64,000 nucleotides of DNA from Massilia oculi (GTDB lineage Bacteria; Pseudomonadota; Gammaproteobacteria; Burkholderiales; Burkholderiaceae_D): assembly GCF_003143515.1 (NCBI RefSeq), contig NZ_CP029343.1:744001-808000 (forward strand), in the 5' to 3' direction. The position numbers and the translations under genes were made by a program. The notes under the pieces are model-generated. The model saw nothing but the letters and a program-made list of their open reading frames with translations. It had not been told where the DNA came from and ran no database searches. Below are positions 57,366 through 64,000 of the stretch, piece by piece (within the stretch, counting starts at the first letter, position 1; each line of letters starts with the position of its first letter).

Positions 57366-58091
57366 ATGAAGAAACCGCTGCTCTCCTTGCTGCTCGCCCT
57401 TGCCGCCATCGCACCCGCCGCCCAGGCCCACCATGTCTGGCTGGAACAGGACGGCAAGACCGTGACCCTGCAGTTCGGCGAGTTCGGCCTGAACCAGCGC
57501 GAGACCACGCCGGGCCTGCTGGACAAGTTGGTCGCGCCGCGCGCGACCCTGCTCAAGGCGTCCGGTGAGACCGGGCTCAGGCTCGAGAAGACCACCAGGG
57601 GCTATGTGGTCGGCGGCGCCAGCCTGGCAGCGGGAGATGCGATCGTGGCCGAAGACAATGCCTATCCGGGCTGGGAAACGACCGAGGACGGCACGACCCG
57701 CCAGCACATCTGGATCCCGGCCGCGCGCCTGGCGACCAGCTTCGCCGCGCAGCAGCCGAAGCTGGCGCTGGACATCGTCCCGACCGGCACCCCCGGAGAA
57801 TTCAGGGTGTTTTATCAGGGCCGGCCGCTGCCGAAGGCGAAGGTGGCGATCACCGTGCCGAGCGGCTGGTCGAAGGAAGCGCTGGCCGACGCCAACGGCG
57901 CGGTGAAGTTCGACCTGCCGTGGAAGGGCACCTATGTGCTGGAAACCGCGCATACCGACAAGACCGGCGGCGAGCGCGCCGGCGTCCAGTACGCCAGCGC
58001 CAGCCATACGTCCTCGCTGACCGTCGCGCAGCCGAAAGGCATCGCCGCCCTGCCTGCCGGTCCTGCGCTGGCGCCGGGCGCGCAGCACTGA
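57366..58091 (+). CDS. DUF4198 periplasmic protein
   Basis: 241 residues. Signal peptide 'KKPLLSLLLALAAIAPAAQA' with the mature protein starting HHVWLEQ. The early His-His and the beta-sandwich domain ('GEFRVFYQGRPLPKAKVAIT', 'ADANGAVKFDLPWKGTYVLE') match DUF4198, a NikM/CbiK-linked periplasmic family often next to metal transporters. It probably binds iron or a ferric siderophore in the periplasm. First gene of the Fur-controlled operon; the next starts 36 bp later. Confidence 0.85.
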   Translation: MKKPLLSLLLALAAIAPAAQAHHVWLEQDGKTVTLQFGEFGLNQRETTPGLLDKLVAPRATLLKASGETGLRLEKTTRGYVVGGASLAAGDAIVAEDNAYPGWETTEDGTTRQHIWIPAARLATSFAAQQPKLALDIVPTGTPGEFRVFYQGRPLPKAKVAITVPSGWSKEALADANGAVKFDLPWKGTYVLETAHTDKTGGERAGVQYASASHTSSLTVAQPKGIAALPAGPALAPGAQH

Positions 58092-58127
58092 TCGCCGTCT
58101 GTTTTTGCATAGAAAGGCCAGAGTCTC

Positions 58128-58415
58128 ATGACTACCCTCACCTGGCGCTACCGCGGCGGCGTGGCTGCGCGCGCGGCCGCGGCCATCGGCGGCGGCTATG
58201 TGCTGACCGCGATCGCCAGCGCGCTGATCGCCATCGCGCTGCCGCTGCCGCGCGCCGACGCCGTCACCATCGCCACCCTGCTCTCCTTCGTGGTCTATAC
58301 CTGCGTGATCCTGTGGGTGTTCGCCACCGGCAGCGCGCTGCGCGCCTGGGTCGGCGTGGTCGCAACCAGCGGCGTGCTGGGCGCCATCCTGTGGCTCGCC
58401 GGGAGGACGTCATGA
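58128..58415 (+). CDS. DUF3649 iron-uptake membrane protein
   Basis: 95 residues with three hydrophobic helices ('AIGGGYVLTAIASALIAIAL', 'IATLLSFVVYTCVILWVFAT', 'LRAWVGVVATSGVLGAILWL'). The 'WRYRGGVAARAAAAIGGGYV' start is typical of DUF3649, a small family found in siderophore clusters. It may be a partner of the PepSY protein, with whose ATG its TGA overlaps (ATGA). Confidence 0.78.
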   Translation: MTTLTWRYRGGVAARAAAAIGGGYVLTAIASALIAIALPLPRADAVTIATLLSFVVYTCVILWVFATGSALRAWVGVVATSGVLGAILWLAGRTS

Positions 58416-60058
58416 AAGAAGGCCTGCGCCAATCGATGGCCTGGGTGCACACCTGGTCCGGCCTGCTGGTGTGCTGGCTGCTGCTGCTGGTGTTCATGGG
58501 CGGCACCGCCGCCTACTACAAGCACGAGATCACGTTCTGGATGAAGCCCGAACTGCACAAGGCGGCCGATGCGCCCTCGAAGGTGACGCCAGCCGAATCG
58601 GCCACGCTCGCGGTGCGCGAACTGCAGCAGCGCGCCCCGAAGGCCAATGCCTGGTTCCTCGACCTGCCGCACGAGCGTAATCCGCTGATCTACGCCAGCT
58701 GGACCAATCCGCCGCGCAAGGGCATGAGCCGCGAAGAGCGGCGCGCCGCCTTCCGCACCCAGAACTTCACGCTCGATCCCATGACCGGCGAGCATACCGC
58801 CGCCCCGCGCGACACCCGCGGCGGCGAGTTCCTGTACCGCCTGCACTTCGACCTGTACTACATGTCGGCGATCTGGGGCCGCTGGATCGTCGGCATCGCC
58901 GCCATGTCCATGCTGGTGGCGATCGTCAGCGGCGTGATCACGCACAAGCGCATCTTCGAGGATTTCTTCACCTTCCGCCCCAGAAAGGGCCAGCGCTCGT
59001 GGCTGGACGCGCACAACGCGACGGCGGTGCTGGCCCTGCCGTTCCACCTGATGATCACGTATACCGGCCTGGTCACGCTGATGTTCATGTACATGCCCTC
59101 GCCCACCATGGCGCTGTACGGCGCCGAGCAGAACGTCATGTTCGCGGACGTGTTCCCGAATGCCGAGCGGGTGAAGCCGGCGAAACAATTCGCGCCGCTG
59201 GCCGACATCGGGCCGATGCTGCTGCAGGCCGAGCGCACCTGGGGCCAGGCGCCGACCCGGATCGTGGTGAGCAATCCGAACGACGCCAACGCCCGGGTGG
59301 CGCTGCATCGTCCTTCGGGCCAGCAGTTGTCGAACATCGAACCCACCATGACCTTCGACGGCGTGAGCGGCGCGCTGCTGTCAGGGCCCAAGCCGATGAG
59401 CACGACGCTGGACGCGCGCGCCGCGATCTACGGCCTGCATGTGGCCCACTTCGCCGACCCGCTGCTGCGCGCGCTGTTCTTCGTGTGCGGCCTGGCCGGC
59501 ACCGCGATGGTCGCCACCGGCGCCCTGCTGTGGGGCGTGAAGGAGCGCCAGAAATACGCCAGGGCGATCGCGAAAGGCGGCAAGGCCGGCGTCGGGGTGC
59601 GCCTGGTCGACGCCCTGAACATCGGCGCCATCGCCGGCCTGCCGATCGCCTTCGCCGTCTACTTCTGGGCCAACCGCCTGCTGCCGGTCGAGATCGCGCA
59701 GCGCACGAACCTCGAGGCCAACTGCTTCTTCGTCGCCTGGGGTCTGGCGGCGCTGCTGGCGCAGATTCGCCCGACGCGCGCGATGTGGCGCTTCCAGCTG
59801 ACGCTGGGCGCCATGCTGCTGGCCGGGATTCCGGTGCTGAACGCGCTCACCACCGACACCCATCTGGGCGTGACCCTGTTCGGCGGTCCGGCCCTGCACG
59901 CGGTGGCCGGCTTCGACCTGGTGGTGCTGGCGCTCGGCCTGCTGCTCGGCTACGCGGCCTGGTGGCTGGGCAGGCCGAAGAAGCCGGCGGCGGCATCAAT
60001 GCGCGCGCCGGCCGACGTGAAGGCCGACGTGACCACCGACAAGCTGGAGGCTGCATGA
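58412..60058 (+). CDS. PepSY-associated TM-helix protein (putative ferric-siderophore reductase)
   Basis: 548 residues in the inner membrane. A first helix ('TWSGLLVCWLLLLVFMGGTA') follows 'LRQSMAWVHTW'. The periplasmic PepSY-like region contains 'LPHERNPLIYASWTNPP'. Further helices carry paired His: 'FLYRLHFDLYY', 'SWLDAHNATAVLALPFHLM', 'AAIYGLHVAHFADPLLRALF'. Proteins of this PiuB/FoxB type are thought to reduce and release iron from siderophores, with haem ligated by the His pairs. It overlaps both neighbours by 4 bp in the Fur-controlled operon. Confidence 0.87.
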   Translation: MKEGLRQSMAWVHTWSGLLVCWLLLLVFMGGTAAYYKHEITFWMKPELHKAADAPSKVTPAESATLAVRELQQRAPKANAWFLDLPHERNPLIYASWTNPPRKGMSREERRAAFRTQNFTLDPMTGEHTAAPRDTRGGEFLYRLHFDLYYMSAIWGRWIVGIAAMSMLVAIVSGVITHKRIFEDFFTFRPRKGQRSWLDAHNATAVLALPFHLMITYTGLVTLMFMYMPSPTMALYGAEQNVMFADVFPNAERVKPAKQFAPLADIGPMLLQAERTWGQAPTRIVVSNPNDANARVALHRPSGQQLSNIEPTMTFDGVSGALLSGPKPMSTTLDARAAIYGLHVAHFADPLLRALFFVCGLAGTAMVATGALLWGVKERQKYARAIAKGGKAGVGVRLVDALNIGAIAGLPIAFAVYFWANRLLPVEIAQRTNLEANCFFVAWGLAALLAQIRPTRAMWRFQLTLGAMLLAGIPVLNALTTDTHLGVTLFGGPALHAVAGFDLVVLALGLLLGYAAWWLGRPKKPAAASMRAPADVKADVTTDKLEAA

Positions 60059-60399
60059 GTGCGCTGATCCTGGCCGGCGCCGCGCTGGCGTATAGCGGCT
60101 TCGCCGCCAAGGGCCTGTCGATCGACCGCCATTACGCCGACATCCACGGCCGCGGCGCGGAACCGGACGCGGGCCTGCGCCTGGGTTTGCGCCTGCTCGG
60201 CTGGCTCGCACTGGCGCTGTCCTTCGGCGCCTGCATCGCGGCCAGCGGCTGGCATATCGGACCGGTCGTGTGGTGCGGCGTGCTGTCGCTGGCCGCCTGG
60301 AGCGTCACGCTGCTGCTGCAGTATGCGCCGCGCCGGGCGATCCAGGCGGCCTGGATCGGCGTGCCGGCGCTGGCCGTGCTGGTGGCCCTGCTGGCTTGA
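60055..60399 (+). CDS. DUF3325 membrane protein
   Basis: 114 residues, three or four helices: 'LILAGAALAYSGFAAKGLSI', 'LRLLGWLALALSFGACIAAS', 'VVWCGVLSLAAWSVTLLLQY', 'WIGVPALAVLVALLA'. The 'SIDRHYADIHGRGAEPDAGL' loop is characteristic of DUF3325. The ATG overlaps the PepSY gene stop. Last gene of the iron operon, of unknown role, recurrently found with PepSY and DUF3649. Confidence 0.78.
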   Translation: MSALILAGAALAYSGFAAKGLSIDRHYADIHGRGAEPDAGLRLGLRLLGWLALALSFGACIAASGWHIGPVVWCGVLSLAAWSVTLLLQYAPRRAIQAAWIGVPALAVLVALLA

Positions 60400-60415
60400 C
60401 ACCGATCCTGTCGTC

Positions 60416-61627
60416 CTATTTCGGCAGCCGCCCGTTGGCGCCCAGGGTCATCGTGGTGCGCGCGCCCGAACCGCGCACCCATCTCGCGCCGCGGACGATC
60501 GCCTGCCTGAGGGCCGGTTCGGCGAGCGCGGCGATCGGCCAGGCCACGGCAAGCGTCGCGGCGATGGCCAGCGCCAGGCCGGCAGGCCGGCCCAGGCCAT
60601 TGCCGGTGGCGGCAACGAGGATCGCCCCGCCGACCACCTCGTGCGCCAGGTAGAACGGATAGGTGACCAGGCCGAGCATCCGTATCCTGGCCCCCGCGCG
60701 CGCGGAAGGCGTCCAGCGCTGCGCATTGACCAAGGAGACGCGGATCACCGCCAGCAGGGCCGCGAAGGACAGCAGCGCGCCGACCGTCACCCACCTGATG
60801 TCCAGGGGCCCCGCGTCGCCGGCGGCAAAGATGGTCGTCAGGCTCACCGAGCGGCAGACGATCTCGAGCGCCGCCGCGCCCAGGGACAGCCCGAACAGGA
60901 CCCGGTCGCTGCGGTCCAGCGGCTGCCGCTGCGTCGCCATCCACAAATAGATCCCGATCGCGAAGAAGACCCCGTGGCGCAGCAGGAGCATGTTCTTCAG
61001 GCCGTAGCCGAGGTCGAGCGCGCCCGGACCCGACGTCGACGCCACCAGGTAGAACAGGGAAACCAGATAGGCGCTGCTGGCCACGGCCAGCAGCCGCGCC
61101 ACCGCGCGCAGCCCCGCCCTTGCCCGCAGCAGTACGATGAACACCAGGGCATAGAAGGCGATTTCGATCGGCAAGGTCCAATAGGCGGTGGCCAGCGCTT
61201 CCTCGCCCACCAGCACCACGGAGCTGGCCAGCGCCCGCCACGCGGGATTCACGCCGATGCCCAGCGCGTGATAGGCCGGCGCGGGCACGACCGACAGGAT
61301 CGCGAAGCTGATCGCGGCGACGATCCAGGCCGCCGGATACAGGCGCAGGAAGCGGTTGCGGGCGAACCGGTAGGGCGTGGAGGCGATGGCCGAGTTGGCG
61401 ATGACGACGCCCGAAACGACGAAGAAGACCTGTACCCCGACCCAACCGAACGGCATGATATCGGCCTCGTTCGGCATCCGCCAGGTAAAGTGAAACAGCG
61501 CCACCATCAGTGCGCAGCCGAAGCGGACCAGGTCCAGGCCGAATGCATAGGCTGCGTGTTGCGGTGATAAATTGTCGCTGCCCAAATCTTGCCTCCGAAG
61601 TAAGGGGGCAAAGATATACAAAAGCAC
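60416..61627 (-). CDS. Acyltransferase 3 family membrane protein (OafA/YrhL-like)
   Basis: 403 residues, about ten membrane helices. The N-terminal 'GLDLVRFGCALMVALFHFTW' with its conserved Arg and His, and 'WVGVQVFFVVSGVVIANSAI', identify the Acyl_transf_3 family that O-acetylates polysaccharides and other envelope molecules. 'RFARNRFLRLYPAAWIVAAI' is the second conserved block. No SGNH domain is attached. It ends 17 bp from the convergent DUF3325 gene. The acceptor is unknown, and the wrecked EPS locus at 31-35 kb is not adjacent. Confidence 0.9.
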   Translation of the reverse strand: MLLYIFAPLLRRQDLGSDNLSPQHAAYAFGLDLVRFGCALMVALFHFTWRMPNEADIMPFGWVGVQVFFVVSGVVIANSAIASTPYRFARNRFLRLYPAAWIVAAISFAILSVVPAPAYHALGIGVNPAWRALASSVVLVGEEALATAYWTLPIEIAFYALVFIVLLRARAGLRAVARLLAVASSAYLVSLFYLVASTSGPGALDLGYGLKNMLLLRHGVFFAIGIYLWMATQRQPLDRSDRVLFGLSLGAAALEIVCRSVSLTTIFAAGDAGPLDIRWVTVGALLSFAALLAVIRVSLVNAQRWTPSARAGARIRMLGLVTYPFYLAHEVVGGAILVAATGNGLGRPAGLALAIAATLAVAWPIAALAEPALRQAIVRGARWVRGSGARTTMTLGANGRLPK

Positions 61628-61736
61628 GGCACTTGTCTAATATATTGCCCGGCCGATCGCGTCCTCGACACGCCACAGCGCCTCTGACGGTCCTGCCGGC
61701 CCGCCATGGGCGCCCGACGCCGATACGCAATCAGGG

Positions 61737-63029
61737 TCAGGCGGGCAGCGAGGTGTTGGGAAGCGCGGCGGAGAAGGTGCTGCCCTTGCCTGGCTGTGAG
61801 GTGATCGTCAGCTTGCCGCCGTGGCGCAGCAGGACGTGCTTGACGATTGCCAGGCCGAGGCCGGTGCCTTGGGTCTCGCGCGAACGGCTCTTGTCGACGC
61901 GGTAGAAGCGCTCGGTCAGGCGCGGGATGTGTTCGGGGTCGATGCCGATGCCGCAATCCGTCACCGCGAAACTCAGGGCGTCGGCGCGACGGGTCCAGGC
62001 CAGGCGGATCGTGCCGCCGTTCGGCGAGTAGCGCACCGCGTTCGAGGCCAGGTTGGCGAAGGCGCTGCGCAGTTCTTCCATGCTGCCCATCACGTCGGGG
62101 CCGTCGACCGCCACCTCGATCTGGTGCCGGCCGCCCGACAGGGCGCGCGCCTCCGCGGCGATCGATTCGACCAGGCTGCGCACGTCCACCCGCTCGCGCT
62201 TGAGCGGATACTCGTCCGACTCCAGCCGCGACAGGGTCAGCATGTCCTGGATCAGGCGCTGCATCCGGTGCGCCTGCTCCGTCATCAGGTTCAGGTGCGC
62301 CATCCGCGTGGCGACGTCGATGCCCGGGTCGGACATCGCGATCTCCAGGAAGCCAACGATCACCGTCAGCGGCGTGCGCAGCTCGTGCGAGGCGTTGGCG
62401 ATGAAGTCGCGCCGCATCGCCTCGATGCGCTCGGTGTCGGTGGCGTCGTGCGTCACCAGGATCTGGCGCCGGTTCTCGAACGGGATGATGCGGCATTCCA
62501 GCTTGCGGCCGCGGAACGACAGCGTCAGCGGCTGCTCGTAGCGCCCCAGCACGATGTAGTCGATGAAGTCCGGATGGCGCACCAGGTTCGTGACGCGCAG
62601 GCCCTTGTCGCGCTCCATCGTCAGGCCCAGGTGCTTCTCCGCCGCCGGGTTGCACCACTCCAGGAACAGCACGTCGTCCATGATGGCCACGCCTTCCGGC
62701 AGCAGGTGCATCGCCTGGCGGAAGCGCGCCAGCCACTCGGTCAGTTCGGCCTGGTGGCGCTCGTCGTCGCGCCTGAGACGATACAAGCGCGCGAACGCAT
62801 CGGTCCAGGCGCCCCAGCCGTCCGGCAGGCGCGTGCTGTGCGGCTCGTCCAGCCACTCGCCCAGCTTGTACAGGTACGACAGTTGCGTGAACACGGCGGC
62901 CGCCATGCCGGCCAGGGCCAGCGCCAGTCCGGCCACGGGGCCGAACCACCACCACACCACGCCGGCCGCGGCGAACAACAGCGCCGTGCGCAGCAGCGCC
63001 GGCACCCAGAACAGCAGCTTGGGATTCAT
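61737..63029 (-). CDS. phoR: Phosphate-regulon sensor kinase PhoR
   Basis: 430 residues. Two N-terminal helices ('FWVPALLRTALLFAAAGVVW', 'VAGLALALAGMAAAVFTQLS'), a PAS domain ('AMHLLPEGVAIMDDVLFLEW', 'NPAAEKHLGL'), and HisKA with phospho-His in 'RDFIANASHELRTPLTVIVG'. The HATPase has N-box 'ANLASNAVRYSPNGG', G1 'DCGIGIDPEHIPRL' and G2 'QGTGLGLAIVKHVL'. ATG 63029 is supported by AAGGA; GTG 63044 is an alternative. It follows phoB by 18 bp. Confidence 0.94.
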   Translation of the reverse strand: MNPKLLFWVPALLRTALLFAAAGVVWWWFGPVAGLALALAGMAAAVFTQLSYLYKLGEWLDEPHSTRLPDGWGAWTDAFARLYRLRRDDERHQAELTEWLARFRQAMHLLPEGVAIMDDVLFLEWCNPAAEKHLGLTMERDKGLRVTNLVRHPDFIDYIVLGRYEQPLTLSFRGRKLECRIIPFENRRQILVTHDATDTERIEAMRRDFIANASHELRTPLTVIVGFLEIAMSDPGIDVATRMAHLNLMTEQAHRMQRLIQDMLTLSRLESDEYPLKRERVDVRSLVESIAAEARALSGGRHQIEVAVDGPDVMGSMEELRSAFANLASNAVRYSPNGGTIRLAWTRRADALSFAVTDCGIGIDPEHIPRLTERFYRVDKSRSRETQGTGLGLAIVKHVLLRHGGKLTITSQPGKGSTFSAALPNTSLPA

Positions 63030-63047
63030 CGCGTCCTTCGACACCGC

Positions 63048-63734
63048 TTATTTCTCGGACAGCATGTAGCCGACGCTGCGCACGGTCCGGATCAAACCGT
63101 CCGCGCTCTTGAGCGCCTTGCGCAGCCGCAGCACGTGCACGTCGACCGTACGCTCCTCGATCACCGCGTGGTCGCCCCACACCTTGTCGAGCAGCTGGGC
63201 GCGCGAGAACACGCGCTCCCGATGCGCCATCAGGTACTTCAGGAGCTTGTACTCCGCATTGCCGATGTCGATCTGCTGGTTCTCGACCGTCACCGTGCAG
63301 CTGTTCGGATCGAGCGTCACCGTGCCGGCGCGCAGCGGCGCCTCGGCCAGGTGCGGCGATTTACGGCGCAGCAGCGCGCGCGAACGCGCCAGCAGCTCGC
63401 GTGGCGAGAACGGCTTGGTGATGTAGTCGTCGGCGCCGTTGTTCAGGCCCGCCAGCTTGTCCTCTTCCATGCTCTTTGCCGTCAGCATGATCACCGGCAG
63501 GTCCTGGAAATCGCGGTCGGCGCGCAGCCGCGACAGCAAGCGCAGGCCGCTCTGGTCGGGCAGCATCCAGTCCAGCAGCAGCAGGTCGGGCTTGCCCCGG
63601 CTGATGCTTTCCCAGGCGCCGGCGGCGGTGTCGGCGGTGCGGATGTCCCACCCTGCCTCGCGCAGCGAATACGTCACCAGCTCGACGATCGCCGGCTCGT
63701 CTTCGACCACCAGGACGGAGGTATTGTCCGCCAT
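63048..63734 (-). CDS. phoB: Phosphate-regulon response regulator PhoB
   Basis: 228 residues. Receiver domain with acidic pocket 'VLVVEDEPAIVELV', phospho-Asp in 'DLLLLDWMLPDQSGLRLL' and 'MLTAKSMEEDKLAGLNNGAD', conserved Lys in 'YITKPFSPRELLAR'. The OmpR-type winged helix has 'EYKLLKYLMAHRERVFSRAQ', 'LLDKVWGDHAVIEERTVDVH' and 'IRTVRSVGYMLS'. It binds pho boxes when phosphate is scarce. It starts 2 bp after the phoU stop and is followed by phoR. Confidence 0.96.
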   Translation of the reverse strand: MADNTSVLVVEDEPAIVELVTYSLREAGWDIRTADTAAGAWESISRGKPDLLLLDWMLPDQSGLRLLSRLRADRDFQDLPVIMLTAKSMEEDKLAGLNNGADDYITKPFSPRELLARSRALLRRKSPHLAEAPLRAGTVTLDPNSCTVTVENQQIDIGNAEYKLLKYLMAHRERVFSRAQLLDKVWGDHAVIEERTVDVHVLRLRKALKSADGLIRTVRSVGYMLSEK

Positions 63735-63736
63735 GC

Positions 63737-64000
63737 TCAAGCCGCCGGCTGGTCGTCGAGGATCACCTTGCTGTGACGGATGTCGCGGCCTTCGACCACG
63801 TAGATCACGTATTCCGCGATGTTCTTGGCGTGGTCGCCGATGCGCTCGATCGCCTTCGCCACCCACAGCGTGTCCAGCGCCGACGAGATCGTGCGCGGGT
63901 CTTCCATCATGTAGGTGACCATGGTGCGCAGGATGGTGCGGAACTCGTGGTCGACCACCTCGTCGCCGGCGATGATCTGCAAGGCCTGCTTGCCGTCCAG
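63737..64000 (-). CDS. phoU: Phosphate transport regulator PhoU (partial, 5' end off window)
   Basis: The last 87 residues of PhoU, which damps PhoR activity and links it to the PstSCAB transporter. The family motif 'TLWVAKAIERIGDHAKNIAE' with metal-binding E-x-x-x-D and 'YVIYVVEGRDIRHSKV' near the end is intact. The frame continues off the right edge (LDGKQALQIIAGDE...), so the ATG-like codon at 63982 is internal, not a start. pstSCAB would be expected further right. Confidence 0.93.
   Translation of the reverse strand: MDGKQALQIIAGDEVVDHEFRTILRTMVTYMMEDPRTISSALDTLWVAKAIERIGDHAKNIAEYVIYVVEGRDIRHSKVILDDQPAA

Noticed and set aside
60132..63180. Long minus-strand frames of 532 and 557 codons bridging the acyltransferase and pho genes
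   Set aside because: They are out-of-frame shadows of the acyltransferase, phoR and phoB genes; real motifs lie in the annotated frames.

Overview
The window is high-GC, densely packed bacterial chromosome. Several gene orders are typical of beta-proteobacteria: carA-carB-greA-(DUF4149)-<yhbY>-rlmE-ftsH-folP-glmM, rnr-rlmB, and phoU-phoB-phoR. With a phasin, a Wza-type export protein, several TonB-dependent receptors and the general protein style, an Oxalobacteraceae member of the Massilia/Telluria type is the best guess. This is inference; no rRNA is present to confirm it.

Layout. 1-10.9 kb: housekeeping genes (a 3-methyladenine DNA glycosylase fragment, cysS, two cyclophilins, lpxH), a Gfo/Idh/MocA-LysR divergent pair, a GntR/YtrA-ABC exporter operon, yceH and cysE. 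11-15.6 kb: rlmB, rnr with a very long Ala/Pro/Lys tail, and four identical tRNA-Leu(CAG) genes behind one strong promoter. 15.6-19.3 kb: a CueR-like MerR regulator with a textbook 19-bp-spacer promoter, a phasin, and an isolated type VI secretion relic (tssA plus the last third of clpV). 19.3-23.3 kb: a two-gene DNA-repair operon (FAN1-like VRR-NUC nuclease plus XPD/DinG-type Fe-S helicase fused to a PD-(D/E)XK nuclease domain) with a LexA-type SOS box over its promoter region. 23.3-26.2 kb: a LytS/LytTR two-component system with two LiaF/DUF5668 membrane proteins. 26.3-31.3 kb: two tiny conserved-looking genes, a 1000-residue TonB receptor and a DUF1460 lipoprotein.

31.3-37.2 kb is a wrecked exopolysaccharide locus. 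It has an AT-rich leader, a CapD/WbpM-type epimerase with a 3' frameshift, and the first 31 codons of a nucleotide-sugar dehydrogenase fused head-on to the first 47 codons of what looks like a Wzc-type gene. An intact wza and a TolA/TonB hybrid protein follow. 37.3-39.1 kb is a minimal phage-derived switch: a self-cleavable S24 repressor, a triple operator and a divergent holin-like gene. 39.1-42.1 kb: an NhaR-like LysR regulator, a TerB-like protein, a DUF4214/RTX-like protein, tRNA-Arg and tRNA-Pro.

42.1-53.3 kb carries the glmM to carA housekeeping block. 53.5-60.4 kb: GlcG-like and patatin-like genes, then a Fur-box-controlled iron cassette: a TonB siderophore receptor divergent from DUF4198, DUF3649, a PepSY reductase-like protein and DUF3325. 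60.4-64 kb: an OafA-type acyltransferase and phoR-phoB-phoU (the last cut by the right edge).
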